The notes under the pieces: generated by a model
What the model was told of the DNA's origin: nothing
The model's input: the letters and a program-made list of their open reading frames with translations, nothing else
The model's database searches: none
Position numbers and translations under genes: made by a program
Assembly: GCF_006228125.1 (NCBI RefSeq)
Contig: NZ_VDFY01000230.1
Span: 32,833 to 96,832 of the forward strand
Direction of reading: 5' to 3'
From: Micromonospora orduensis
Lineage (GTDB): Bacteria; Actinomycetota; Actinomycetes; Mycobacteriales; Micromonosporaceae
DNA length: 64,000 bases
Shown: in pieces, positions 1 to 8,367 of the stretch
Layout of the letters: every line of letters starts with the position of its first letter
How positions within the stretch are numbered: the stretch's first letter is position 1

Positions 1-638
1 GCCGAGGCCGGCACCCAGAGGTTGTCGATCTCCTTCTCGGCCGCCGCGAGGCTCGCCTCGTGCAGCGGGATCAGCTCGGCCATCGCCGGTACCGAGGGCG
101 CCAGGGTCAGCTCGGCGTGGATGAAGCGCGGCTCCAGGCCGGTCATCGACAGGCCGTGCGGGAGCCACTGCTCCGCGTGGTCCCAGCCGTGCCGGGGAGT
201 GCCCTCGCCGTAGCCGCCACCCCGGCTGGCCAGCACCACGAACTCGCGTCCACCGAGCAGGCCCTCCTGCGTCGTCGGGTCGTAGGTGAGGCCGGCGACG
301 ATCAGGTGGTCGACCCAGGACTTGACGCTGCTGGGCGCGCCGTAGTTGTAGAGGGGCAGGCCGAGCAGCACCACGTCGGCCCGCTTCACCTCGTCGACCA
401 GCCGCTCGCTGAGCTCCCAGGACTCGCGCTGGGCCGGGGTGTGCTGGTCCGGCGGCGTCATCCGAGCCAGTCCGCCGTCCGCGTCGAGGTGCGGAAGCGG
501 CTCGGCGCCGAGGTCCCGGTACTCCACCGTGCCGTCCGGGTGGGCCGCACGCCATGCGGCGGCCGCGCGCGCGGTGAGCCGCCGGCTGATCGACCACTCG
601 CCGCGGATGCTTGAGTCGATATGCAGTAGGTTCATCAT
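1..638 (-). CDS. FMN-dependent NADH-azoreductase (AzoR/AcpD family), 3' end cut by window edge
   Basis: Flavodoxin-like-fold oxidoreductase; the family reduces azo compounds and quinones with NADH and FMN in the cytosol. The minus-strand frame opens with MMNLLHIDSSIRGEWS, the usual FMN-phosphate loop start of the family. It continues through LGLPLYNYGAPSSVKSWVDH (around residue 90), the conserved P-x-Y-N-x-x-x-P-x-x-x-K segment, and GGGYGEG near residue 135. About 212 codons are visible without a stop, close to the family's 200-215 residues, so only the last few residues lie outside the window. Two in-frame ATGs (638 and 635) are possible starts. It is divergent from the MarR gene at 718, the usual arrangement for a MarR-controlled azoreductase. 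The family is clear; the substrate is unknown. Confidence 0.85.
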   Translation of the reverse strand, partial: MMNLLHIDSSIRGEWSISRRLTARAAAAWRAAHPDGTVEYRDLGAEPLPHLDADGGLARMTPPDQHTPAQRESWELSERLVDEVKRADVVLLGLPLYNYGAPSSVKSWVDHLIVAGLTYDPTTQEGLLGGREFVVLASRGGGYGEGTPRHGWDHAEQWLPHGLSMTGLEPRFIHAELTLAPSVPAMAELIPLHEASLAAAEKEIDNLWVPAS

Positions 639-670
639 TCCCCCTCTAGGGATCGTCTGTGTAGCGCCAA

Positions 671-680
671 CTATTTATAG
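671..680. promoter_or_regulatory. Candidate MarR operator between the divergent azoreductase and marR genes
   Basis: The 80-bp intergenic gap holds CTATTTATAG, an inverted repeat of CTAT/ATAG around TT, the most AT-rich and symmetric stretch in the gap. It sits where one protein could block both promoters. The role is inferred from position and symmetry only. Confidence 0.35.
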
Positions 681-717
681 CAGGCAGATGTTCCAACTCC
701 TCGGTAGACTGGGTCAC

Positions 718-1197
718 ATGTCGGCCCTGGCCCCAGATCCCTCGGAGCACCGCTCGGGCGCGCTGCTGGACCACCTCGCCCGGCGAATGCGGCTGCGATC
801 CGAGTCGGTTTTGGCGCCGCTGGGCCTGCGACCACGGCATCTGGTCGCGCTCACCGTGCTGCGCGACGGCGGCGGCAGCAGTCAGCAGGCACTCGCCAGC
901 ACCCTGGAAATGGACAGCACGAACATCGTCGGGCTGCTCAACGACCTGGAAGCGAAGCACCTGATCGAGCGTCGACGCTCACCCGAGGACCGCCGACGAC
1001 ACGTCGTCGAGCTGACCGAAGATGGTGCGAAACACCTCAAAGAGGCCGAATGCGCCCTGGCCAGCGCCGAGGACGAGGTGCTGGCCGCACTGGAGCCCGC
1101 CGAACGGGAGACGCTCTACGAGCTGCTCCGGCGGGCCGCCTCCACGACACCTGTCATCTGCACCGAAGCGCTCCGCGCGGACGTCGACAACTGCTGA
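718..1197 (+). CDS. MarR family transcriptional regulator
   Basis: Winged-helix regulator of about 159 residues, the normal MarR length. The recognition region reads QQALASTLEMDSTNIVGLLN and is followed by the wing motif RRSPEDRRRHVVELTEDG (DxRxxxxxLT), diagnostic of the family. I start at ATG 718; an in-frame ATG at 688 would add ten residues and push the start into the presumed operator. It is divergent from the azoreductase at 638 and probably represses that gene and itself, with release by a phenolic or quinone-like ligand. The ligand cannot be read from sequence. Confidence 0.85.
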   Translation: MSALAPDPSEHRSGALLDHLARRMRLRSESVLAPLGLRPRHLVALTVLRDGGGSSQQALASTLEMDSTNIVGLLNDLEAKHLIERRRSPEDRRRHVVELTEDGAKHLKEAECALASAEDEVLAALEPAERETLYELLRRAASTTPVICTEALRADVDNC

Positions 1198-1215
1198 CGC
1201 CGCTGCGGCAGGGGG

Positions 1216-2230
1216 TCAGACCGTCGCGGTCGACTGGGGGCGGTCGTCACGTACGTGCACCAGCATGTCGCCGGTCTCGATCACCGCACCGGCCCGATCG
1301 GCCAGGGTGACCACCTTGCCCCGACGTACCAGGGCGATCACCAGCGACTCCAGCTCGCGGGGCGACCGACCCACCTCGTCCCGCTCCGCCGACCGCATCG
1401 CCAGCGCCATACCCTGACCCGGGGTGAGCAGGTCCTCCACCACGTCGATCAGCGGCGGCGCCGAGGTGGACAGGCCGAGCAGGCGACCCGCGGTGGCCGA
1501 GGAGACGATCACGTGGTGCGCGCCGCTCTGCTTGAGCAGCGGCGCGTTCTCCGCCTCACGGGCCGCCGCGATGATCCGGACCTGCCCGGCGGTGAGCTGC
1601 CGTACGGTAAGCGCCACAAGCACCGACGCGTCGTCGCTGTCGGTCGCGATGATCACGGCCTTCGCGTTGTGGACGTGCGCCTCGTTCAGCACCGACGACC
1701 GGGTCGCCGACCCCTCGATCGCCACCAGACCGGCCGAGGTGGCCTGCCGCAGGGCGGCGGCGCTGCGCTCCACCACGACGATGCGGGAGCGGTCCAGACC
1801 GTTCTCCAGCAGGGCGGAGACCGCGCTACGCCCCTTGGTGCCGTAGCCACAGATGATGACGTGGTCCTTCACGGTTCTCCTCCACCGCGACAGGCGACGG
1901 CCGGTCCGGTACTGCTCGGTCAGGACTTCCAGGGTGGTGCCGACCAGGATGATCAGGAAGAGCACCCGGGCGGGCGTGACGAAGAGGACGTTGACCATCC
2001 GGGCCGACTGGGAGGCCGGCGTGATGTCGCCGTAGCCGGTGGTGGAGAGCGACACGACCGCGTAGTAGAAGCAGTCGAGCAGGGTCAGGCCGTCCTCGTT
2101 GACGTCACGGTAGCCGTCCCGGCCCACGTAGACCGCGGCGACCACGGCGAAGACCAGGCCCAGGGCAGCGGCGAGCCGGAGGCTCAGCGCGCTCAGTGGG
2201 CCCCGGCGCTGCGCGGGAAAATGGATCACC
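1216..2230 (-). CDS. Two-TM potassium channel with cytosolic RCK/TrkA-N domain
   Basis: Membrane K+ channel, MthK-like layout. A first hydrophobic helix lies at about residues 10-35. A pore loop carries the selectivity filter TTGYGD (around residue 65), followed by a second helix (VLFLIILVGTTLEVL). The C-terminal half is a Rossmann RCK domain starting HVIICGYGTKGRSAV (GxGxxG) with a TrkA-C-like tail. I place the start at GTG 2230, just before the first membrane helix and downstream of a GGGGGAG box; the longer reading frame up to 2388 would add an arginine/cysteine-rich stretch unlike the family. It ends close to the convergent marR gene. Confidence 0.85.
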
Positions 2231-2432
2231 GTCGAACCTGCTCCCCCGCCGTCGCATGCACGAGCACAACATAGCGGGTACGCCGCAGACCGCACGTCCG
2301 GGTTGCGCAGGGACAACCGAGCCCGGCCCCGCGCGCCGAGCGGCGGCGCGCGCCCGCACGGGCAGCCGGCTGGCCCGGCAACGGGCATGATGGGGATGTC
2401 CCCCGGACGACGACCGCGAGAGTGAGGCCCGC

Positions 2433-2930
2433 ATGTCGTTGCTGCGACGAGTGATCGGCGGGGTGCTGCGGCGCCACCGCCAGCGTCAGGGCCGCACGCT
2501 GCGCGAGGTGGCCGAGTCGGCCGACGTCTCGGTGCCCTACCTCTCGGAGGTCGAGCGGGGCCGAAAGGAGGCCTCCTCGGAGGTGCTGGCGGCGATCTGC
2601 CGAGCGCTCGGCATCAGCCTCGCCGACCTGCTCGGGGAAGCCCGCGACGACATGCGCAGGGTCGAGCCCCGCCTCCCGGCCGCACCGCGCGCCGCGCTCA
2701 CCCACCTGGAGCGGGTCGACGCGACTCGACGCGAGATCGGCAACGCCACCCTGCTGGTGGGTCCACTCGGCGGCAGGCTGGTCCTGCAGCGACTGCCCAA
2801 GGCCGGCGAGCCAACCATGCGTGTCGGCGCGACGGCCTCCGCTGGTGGCTCGCACCCCGGCCCGCGTACCCCTTGCCTGGCTGGCGGCGGGTCGACCTCG
2901 CTGGGCGCGCTGCGGCTGACCGCCGCGTAG
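2433..2930 (+). CDS. clgR: XRE-family regulator, ClgR-like
   Basis: Cro/C1-type DNA-binding protein. The helix-turn-helix spans about residues 20-70 (GRTLREVAESADVSVPYLSE then VERGRKEASSEVLAAICRAL), the typical ClgR sequence. ClgR activates clp protease genes in actinobacteria, and clpP starts 137 bp downstream. The C-terminus ends RLTAA, like the Ala-Ala tails that send ClgR itself to Clp proteolysis, which would give feedback. Residues from about 120 on are Gly/Pro-rich and do not look like the usual ClgR tail, so the 3' end may be altered. The regulatory role rests on family knowledge and context. Confidence 0.8.
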   Translation: MSLLRRVIGGVLRRHRQRQGRTLREVAESADVSVPYLSEVERGRKEASSEVLAAICRALGISLADLLGEARDDMRRVEPRLPAAPRAALTHLERVDATRREIGNATLLVGPLGGRLVLQRLPKAGEPTMRVGATASAGGSHPGPRTPCLAGGGSTSLGALRLTAA

Positions 2931-3067
2931 GCCGCGCGGGTTCTGCCGTCGGCGGATCTGCCGGCGGCAGAATCACTGGGCCGGCCACCGCCGTCGCCCG
3001 CACGCTGGAGGGGCCGGTCCACCGGGCGGTCCCCACCGCCCGCCGGCACGGTGGAAGGCGGCGGCAC

Positions 3068-3667
3068 ATGATCGGGTACGGCGTGCGGATGCTGGACGGT
3101 GGGCAGCCGTCCTTCGGTGATCAGGTGTTCGAGCGGCTGCTGCGGGAGCGGATCGTCTTCCTCGGCACCGAGGTGACCGAGGAGTCGGCCAACCAGATCT
3201 GCGCGCAGATCCTGCTGCTCGCCGCCGAGGACGCCGATCGGGACATCTACCTCTACATCAACTCACCGGGCGGTTCGGTGAGCGGGGGGATGGCCGTCTA
3301 CGACACGATGCGCTACGTCCGCAACGACGTGGCCACGCTGGCACTCGGGTTCGCCGGCTCGATGGGGCAGTTCCTGCTCTGCGCGGGCACGGCCGGCAAG
3401 CGGTACGCGCTGCCGCACTCGCGGATCATGATGCACCAGCCGTCCGGTGGGATGGGCGGCACCGCCTCGGACATCACCATCCAGGCCGAGAACATGCTGC
3501 ACGTGAAGCGGACCATGCAGGAGCTGATCGCCCAGCACAGTGGACGGACGCTTGATGAGATCCAGCGGGACTGGGACCGGGACCGCTGGTTCACAGCCGA
3601 GCAGGCCCGGGAGTACGGGCTCATCGACCAGGTGCTCGCCCGGGCCGAACAGCTGCCGGGGGTCTGA
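3068..3667 (+). CDS. clpP: ATP-dependent Clp protease proteolytic subunit
   Basis: Serine peptidase of the ClpP family that degrades unfolded or tagged proteins with a Clp ATPase. Length is 199 residues, normal for the family. The catalytic triad is visible with standard spacing: Ser98 in GFAGSMGQ, His123 in RIMMHQPSGG, Asp172 in RDWDRDRWFTAEQA. The substrate-strand motif YINSPGGSVSGG is intact. ATG 3068 is chosen because translation from it gives the normal ClpP N-terminus; the frame is open further upstream only as noncoding extension. It lies downstream of the ClgR-like gene. A decayed ClpP fragment follows it. Confidence 0.93.
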   Translation: MIGYGVRMLDGGQPSFGDQVFERLLRERIVFLGTEVTEESANQICAQILLLAAEDADRDIYLYINSPGGSVSGGMAVYDTMRYVRNDVATLALGFAGSMGQFLLCAGTAGKRYALPHSRIMMHQPSGGMGGTASDITIQAENMLHVKRTMQELIAQHSGRTLDEIQRDWDRDRWFTAEQAREYGLIDQVLARAEQLPGV

Positions 3668-3699
3668 CGCGTGGCTCCTACGTCACCCGGCCCCGCGCG

Positions 3700-3798
3700 G
3701 TAGGCAACGACGCGATCACGCTGGCGCTCGGGTTCGCCCGCACGACGGGGCGGTTCCTGCTGTGCGCGGTCACAGCCGGCAAGCGGTACGCGCTGAGC
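3700..3798 (+). pseudogene. Remnant of a second clpP copy
   Basis: Thirty-three bases after the clpP stop, the + strand encodes VGNDAITLALGF then RFLLCAVTAGKRYAL, matching clpP residues from VRNDVATLALGF to AGKRYALP almost codon for codon (source about 3319-3417). The catalytic GSMG has become TTGR, so the nucleophile region is lost, and both ends of the gene are missing. It is best read as a decayed partial tandem duplication. Confidence 0.75.
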
Positions 3799-3871
3799 GG
3801 GCCGTCGGCGGGAGGCTGCACCTCGACCAGGCGGGCAAAATAAGTGGCGGCGGCCCGTTAGGGTCACCTCC

Positions 3872-4633
3872 ATGCGTCGATTGATCCCTGTCCTGTCGAT
3901 CGCCCTCGCCGCTCTCGTAGCCGGCTGTGGCACCACCTCCTCGGGCGACTCCGCAGCGACCACGCCGAACGCGACACCGTCCAAGCTCGACCCGGTCGCC
4001 ACGATCCAGCAGGCCATGAACCGCAGCTTCTCCGGCACGGTCACCATGGACGCCTCGGTCAAGGCCGGCTCCAAGGCCCTCACGCTCAACGGCAAGATGG
4101 ACCCCGCCGCGAAGGCGCTCCAGGTCACCGGCGAGGCACCGGAGCCGATGGAGGCCCGGCTGATCGGCGACACCGCCTACATCAAGATGGATTCGGGTGA
4201 CGGCGGCAAGCCGTGGAAGAAGCTCGACCTCACCAAGCTCAAGCCGGGCAGCTCCCTGCGGCAGTCCTTCGACCTGAAGACGCAGACCGGCATCGTCGGC
4301 GGCATCGTGTCCGCCGAGGAGACCGGCGGCGGCCGTTACACAGGCACCGCCGACCTGAACAAGGCAGCCACCGCCGCCGGCACCGACGGCGGAATGCGGG
4401 AGGGCCTCGAGTCGTCCGCGAAGCTCGCGAAGGAACCGACGGCGATTCCGTTCGAGGCCACTGTCGACGCCGAGGGCCGCCTCACCGCGCTCTCCTACAC
4501 GATCGCCACGAAGAGCCTCGGTGACCTGGTCACCGACATGCGGATGAGCGGCTTCGGCGAGACCGTCACCGTCACCGCCCCGCCCGCCAAGGACACCGAG
4601 GCGGCCGCCGAGGAGATGTACAAGTACTTCTGA
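3872..4633 (+). CDS. Lipoprotein, LppX/LprAFG-like
   Basis: Secreted, lipid-anchored protein of 253 residues. The signal sequence (MRRLIPVLSIALAALVAGC) ends in a lipobox LVAGC with Cys19 as the lipidation site, then a Ser/Thr/Pro linker. The body has the LppX_LprAFG pattern: an alternating beta-rich start (FSGTVTMDASVKAGSKALTL), KMDPAAKALQVTGEAPEP, a central IGDTAYIKM, and a late AEGRLTALSYTIA strand. Mycobacterial relatives bind or carry lipids at the cell envelope; substrate and partner here are unknown. A hairpin terminator follows, so it is probably monocistronic. Confidence 0.7.
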   Translation: MRRLIPVLSIALAALVAGCGTTSSGDSAATTPNATPSKLDPVATIQQAMNRSFSGTVTMDASVKAGSKALTLNGKMDPAAKALQVTGEAPEPMEARLIGDTAYIKMDSGDGGKPWKKLDLTKLKPGSSLRQSFDLKTQTGIVGGIVSAEETGGGRYTGTADLNKAATAAGTDGGMREGLESSAKLAKEPTAIPFEATVDAEGRLTALSYTIATKSLGDLVTDMRMSGFGETVTVTAPPAKDTEAAAEEMYKYF

Positions 4634-4675
4634 CGCCGCTCGCCACGTCTTCGAGATCCGCGCGGTTTCGGGGAA

Positions 4676-4707
4676 GGTGTCGCCTCCGGCCATCGTGAGG
4701 CGGCACC
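4676..4707 (+). terminator. Hairpin terminator of the lipoprotein gene
   Basis: Inverted repeat GGTGTCGCCTC / GAGGCGGCACC around a 10-nt loop, about 45 bp after the lipoprotein stop; 10 of 11 positions pair. There is no T-run, as is usual in actinomycetes. Confidence 0.55.
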
Positions 4708-4811
4708 TCCCTGACGTTACGCAGATCTTGTTCTGCCGTCAGCTACGTCGTCGCGCGTAACAATCCGCGGGGCCGGTTCGTCCCTGAGGCAACCAACCAC
4801 AGGGAGAGCCC

Positions 4812-5050
4812 ATGTTCGCCGCCTACGTAGCCGTCACGATCCTCGCCTCGGTCTTCACCGGCATCGCCGCCACCACGTACCTGATCGGCCACGCCTATCC
4901 GAAGGCCCAGGCCGACTCGCCGCCACCGGCCTCGTGCTGTACTTCGTCGGCGCCCTCATCGCGCACCTGCGCGTGGGTTCCCGCCAACTCGTCGGATGGG
5001 CCGTCTTCTTCACCACCGCCGTGGCCGCGCTGGCGGTGAACTGGCCTACC
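4812..5050 (+). pseudogene. DoxX-like membrane protein broken by an internal out-of-frame deletion
   Basis: The first frame gives a good N-terminus (MFAAYVAVTILASVFTGIAA then TTYLIGHAYPKAQAD) after an AGGGAG box, then turns into Ser/Pro-rich nonsense at about 4920. The next frame resumes with ATGLVLYFVGALIAHLRVGS and a final hydrophobic helix WAVFFTTAVAALAVN. The two pieces fit the start and end of a roughly 110-residue four-helix DoxX-like protein with the middle (about 30-40 residues) missing and the frame changed at the junction near 4918-4925. It is non-functional unless this is a sequencing or assembly error. Confidence 0.65.
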
Positions 5051-5054
5051 ACTG

Positions 5055-5600
5055 GTGAACAGACCGACGTCGGTGGACGCCCTGTGGCACCATCGCGGGG
5101 TGCTCCAGTCGATCGAGATCACGGCCATCCTCGCCGTGCCGGAGTCACCGTTGCACAACCTCCACTGGAGCACGAGACTCGAACTGAGCATCGACTGCTT
5201 CATCTGCGAGCGCACCGGCCGCACCACGATCTTCGAACTGGGAGCGGAACGGGCCATCTGCTCCGGGGACAGCCGCACCGGACAGCACTACGCCGCCGCC
5301 CGAATCTCCGCCTTCGACCGCGGCGTAGGCAAGGACCAGATCAGCCTCCGGGCGGTCGTCGACTACTGGTGGGCACCGTTCCACGACGCCAAACGCGATG
5401 TCGCCGCCACGGCACTCACGCGTGCCGGTGGACCGCCGTGGGTCCGGCTCCACCTCGGCTACCACTGCCCCGAGCGCGCGGAGTCAGGCACCTTCTCCGA
5501 CCAGACCAACCTCGTCCGGCCGTCGCCCACCTCCTGCGAGCACTGCTCAGCGCCGATCGCCGAGATGCGACAGGTGCCCCATGTCCGGCTCCTCGTCTAG
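5055..5600 (+). CDS. Hypothetical protein with two CxxC motifs
   Basis: An open frame of 181 residues from GTG 5055 with protein-like composition: a strand-rich start (VLQSIEITAILAVPES), then CFICERTG near residue 48 and CEHCSAPI near residue 164, which could form a zinc-binding pair. The start is uncertain because it overlaps the decayed tail of the DoxX-like gene; later GTG codons are possible. I do not recognise the family. It is the last chromosomal gene before the left attachment site of the integrated element. Confidence 0.5.
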   Translation: MNRPTSVDALWHHRGVLQSIEITAILAVPESPLHNLHWSTRLELSIDCFICERTGRTTIFELGAERAICSGDSRTGQHYAAARISAFDRGVGKDQISLRAVVDYWWAPFHDAKRDVAATALTRAGGPPWVRLHLGYHCPERAESGTFSDQTNLVRPSPTSCEHCSAPIAEMRQVPHVRLLV

Positions 5601-5691
5601 TTTCGTCACGCTGTCGGCGGCGCTGTGACGCATCGGCGCCGAAGTGTCGGCCCTGGATACATCCGTTGCGTGAGGCATTTGTTGATCTTCG

Positions 5692-5737
5692 AGGTGCCCC
5701 CGGCAGGATTCGAACCTGCGACACACGGTTTAGGAAA
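5692..5737. repeat. Left attachment repeat (attL): displaced 3' half of tRNA-Arg
   Basis: Forty-six bases identical to 18621-18666. They comprise the tRNA-Arg(CCU) sequence from the 3' end to the anticodon loop, but the 5' half of the tRNA is absent here. Because the tRNA reads leftwards, this is the original chromosomal 3' end pushed aside when the element inserted. Confidence 0.9.
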
Positions 5738-5981
5738 CGTACGACACACCCGGCCGGGAGGTCTCCGAGGAGGTCCCGTTGCGCCTGGTCGGAGGCTCGC
5801 GGCTTGCAGTCTTTGCAGGTCAAGCCGTGTCTCTGCACATCCTCGGCCGGTAGCCGTTTCCGATCGCTTCCGGCGGCTTCCGGAGACCTGTGCGGACCTC
5901 CGGCGGACCTTCGATCTTGACTGCAACGTACCGGGTAGGGGTATCGACCGTAAGTGACCTTGCCGCGATGGGCATGCGGGA

Positions 5982-6914
5982 TCAGAGATCCCGATCTACC
6001 CCGTAGGCACGCAACAGCGCCTTGACGGCCTCGGTCGCTCTCAATGCCTGCTGGTGCGCTCGTATCTCGTTGGCCGTCAGAAGTTGCTGATACAACGCGA
6101 ACGTTACGTCATCGGGATCTGCTTGGTCGGAATGAAGTCTCAGGAATTGATACCAATCCTTTATTCGGACGCCGAGCACCTCTATCTCGTTGGTCCGCTT
6201 AACCCAATCTGTCATGAGGCCCTCAGCGCGTGCCACGCGGCCAAAATTGCCGCCCCCATCATAGGCGGGTACGTCCGAGATCAGATCAGCTTTGCTGGGA
6301 TATGGGTGGGCGCCATCCGGACTTGCAATACCGACATCACCACGGGTTCGCCGCAGGTGTTGCCAATAGTAGTTGCGGTATTCCGCTGCCCATTTGGCCG
6401 ATGCCACGAAGGGCTCGGCGGCGACAGGCGAGCCCGAGAGTACGTTGTCCAGATACCAGGGCACGACCACTAACAAGTCGTGATCCGCACAGGCCGCTGC
6501 CGTTGTGATAAATCTGAAGCTGGGTTCGCCCTCCTTCGACAGCAGGAACCAGCCTTTAAGCTCAATTCCTAGAGCGATCTCGATTCCGGCCGAACTGGCT
6601 CCCTTTCGGACGAGTCGAACGTCGGGGAAAGCCTGAGACTGCCTTTCGAAGGTGTAGCCTAGCCACTCGTCATCCGGATCCCAGAGCGCCCGCTGCTGGT
6701 TGAGAGCCTTGACTACTTGGCCTTCAATGCTTGCGCCAAGGAGAGTGTTAAGGCTGTAGAGATCCGTCGCATTTACGCCACTAATATGATTGTTGAATTC
6801 GAAGAATGCGGGAAGTCCCAGCAGAACTGTGCGTAGCCGCTGCTGAAGTATGGTCTTTGCGTCATCCTGTCGGAGGACTGGCTCCAGCGGCGGGGCGACC
6901 TGCTCAGCTTCCAC
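5982..6914 (-). CDS. Probable type II restriction endonuclease
   Basis: A 310-residue protein directly after the methyltransferase gene on the same strand. A PD-(D/E)xK-like core is visible: FPDVRLVRKG, then GIELKGWFLL, giving D...ELK. The rest resembles no family I can name. GTG 6914 is chosen for its in-frame AAGGAG box five bases upstream and because longer starts would overlap the methyltransferase by about 100 bases. It presumably cuts the sequence the neighbouring enzyme methylates; the site is unknown. Base composition is visibly less GC-rich than neighbouring DNA, suggesting separate acquisition. The nuclease call rests on context plus the ELK motif. Confidence 0.6.
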   Translation of the reverse strand: MEAEQVAPPLEPVLRQDDAKTILQQRLRTVLLGLPAFFEFNNHISGVNATDLYSLNTLLGASIEGQVVKALNQQRALWDPDDEWLGYTFERQSQAFPDVRLVRKGASSAGIEIALGIELKGWFLLSKEGEPSFRFITTAAACADHDLLVVVPWYLDNVLSGSPVAAEPFVASAKWAAEYRNYYWQHLRRTRGDVGIASPDGAHPYPSKADLISDVPAYDGGGNFGRVARAEGLMTDWVKRTNEIEVLGVRIKDWYQFLRLHSDQADPDDVTFALYQQLLTANEIRAHQQALRATEAVKALLRAYGVDRDL

Positions 6915-6984
6915 ATCCGCTCCTTGTCGGGGATGAGTGGTGGCATGAGATGCTATCGCCCCGGACGGCGCAGCGTGGCCCGGG

Positions 6985-8034
6985 CTAGCCCTCAGTTGCT
7001 GCCGCGTCCTCCGCCGCTGGATCTGCCTGCACCAATGCAAGCGAGAGCCGCTCCTCGGCGAGTTCGGCGAACGCTGGGTCAATCTCGGCTACGTAGGCCT
7101 GACGCCCCAACGCAACGGCGGCGACAGAGCCAGAGGCCAGTCCCCCGAACGGCTCCCAAACGATGTCGCCTGGCTCTGTGACGGCGCGAACGATACGCTC
7201 CATGAATTCAAGGGGCTTCTGGTTGAGATGCGCCGCGCTGCCTGCGGTCGGCTTGTAAACCCGAGGAGCGGCCCGGCGCAGAGTTCCCTTCAAACGCTCT
7301 GCGTCGTGTAGCGATGGACGTTGCCAGACGTTAGTAATACCGTGCTGATGAGTCCATCGGTAACGGAGGCTATCCCACTCCTTGGCGGTTATGGCCGTCA
7401 CGCCATCCAAGCTGAAATACGGCCATCCCGTGTTTGCGCCTCGTGCGTTGGCGTACTCGGCGAGTCGTTCGACCATCTCACCGGGAGGCCAGTACCACAG
7501 CCAGTCCTGCGTTAAGTATTTCCTGGTTGCGGCGTTCTTTACCCCACACGCCTCATTAGCTTTGTTGAGGGGGATTCCAGCTCGCTGCCACTCATGCCTA
7601 AGCCAGCGCTGCACTGGCATGGGGCCATCCGGGCAATTGACGGCGAATCGCCGCTGGTATAGGACGCAAACCTCCGAGACGACAGGAAAACGACGGATCG
7701 TTTTACCATTGACGTTGCCGGCGATGTGTCCAATGCCTTTATCCCACGTAATGGCCTGAACATAATCCCAGCCCATTGATTCAAGAAGTGGGTGAACGTT
7801 CGCCCAGCCTATCTCGGTGTTCCAAAACCATAGCGTAGTTGATGGATGCGCCTTAGAGGACCATGCCTCAACGTGCGGACGGTACCAGTCGGTTAAGCCT
7901 TCTGGTCCCACGGTGTCGCCGTGGAAGCCGCGTACACCGTAAGCGCCATCGCTAATGATGGTTCGTGGCGTCGGCCATCCATCGTAAGCGCCAAGAACGT
8001 CACCGTGATGAAGCCGATACCGACTGTTGGTCAT
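6985..8034 (-). CDS. DNA N4/N6 (adenine or cytosine) methyltransferase of the R-M pair
   Basis: SAM-dependent DNA methyltransferase, 349 residues, beta-class order. The catalytic motif is near the N-terminus as SDGAYGVRGF in place of the usual DPPY. The SAM-binding motif lies near residue 290 as VWEPFGGLASGS, preceded by HLNQKPLEFMERIV, the conserved N-x-K-P segment. ATG 8034 follows a GGAGGAAG box. It protects the host from the endonuclease encoded immediately downstream. The DGAY variant of motif IV is unusual and worth noting, but the surrounding fold is typical. Confidence 0.82.
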   Translation of the reverse strand: MTNSRYRLHHGDVLGAYDGWPTPRTIISDGAYGVRGFHGDTVGPEGLTDWYRPHVEAWSSKAHPSTTLWFWNTEIGWANVHPLLESMGWDYVQAITWDKGIGHIAGNVNGKTIRRFPVVSEVCVLYQRRFAVNCPDGPMPVQRWLRHEWQRAGIPLNKANEACGVKNAATRKYLTQDWLWYWPPGEMVERLAEYANARGANTGWPYFSLDGVTAITAKEWDSLRYRWTHQHGITNVWQRPSLHDAERLKGTLRRAAPRVYKPTAGSAAHLNQKPLEFMERIVRAVTEPGDIVWEPFGGLASGSVAAVALGRQAYVAEIDPAFAELAEERLSLALVQADPAAEDAAATEG

Positions 8035-8325
8035 GACTCTTCCTCCCGGCCTGCGATGAGCCTAAGGTCTCGCGGGATACCTATGGGGGCAGGGGCGCGG
8101 CGAGTCCTGCGGCTCATCGTGGTGTAGCCTCACCGTTCACTGACCCTAGCCTTTCTAGTACACATGTACGACACCTAGGTGGCGTCGAGTACTGGCGATG
8201 TCAGGGCCTTCTGCCCGCCGGTGCCCTAGCTCCACGCCTCCTGTGCCGGGAGCCGGTCCCGGTCGCTCCGCCCGCCCGGAGCCGATCGGCACGGTAGAGA
8301 CCACGCTAGGGCTGTTAGATGTGGT
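8035..8325. other. Intergenic region upstream of the R-M genes
   Basis: About 290 bp with no supported gene. It should hold the promoter of the methyltransferase (reading left); a less GC-rich stretch at 8150-8175 is the best candidate. No operator can be assigned. Confidence 0.4.
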
Positions 8326-8352
8326 GCCGCCTCCGGAGCGACCGGAGGCGGC
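8326..8352 (-). terminator. Hairpin terminator of the 8368-9333 gene
   Basis: Perfect 11-bp stem GCCGCCTCCGG / CCGGAGGCGGC with a 5-nt loop, 16 bp after the stop codon of the minus-strand gene at 8368. Confidence 0.7.
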
Positions 8353-8367
8353 GAGGTTTGGCCGGTG

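Noticed and set aside
439..717. N-terminal extension of the MarR frame upstream of 718
   Set aside because: It runs through the divergent promoter and antisense to the azoreductase; the family length fits the ATG at 718.
1255..2274. Long + strand open frame opposite the K+ channel
   Set aside because: Antisense shadow of a GC-rich gene, rich in Arg/His/Gly with no domain pattern.
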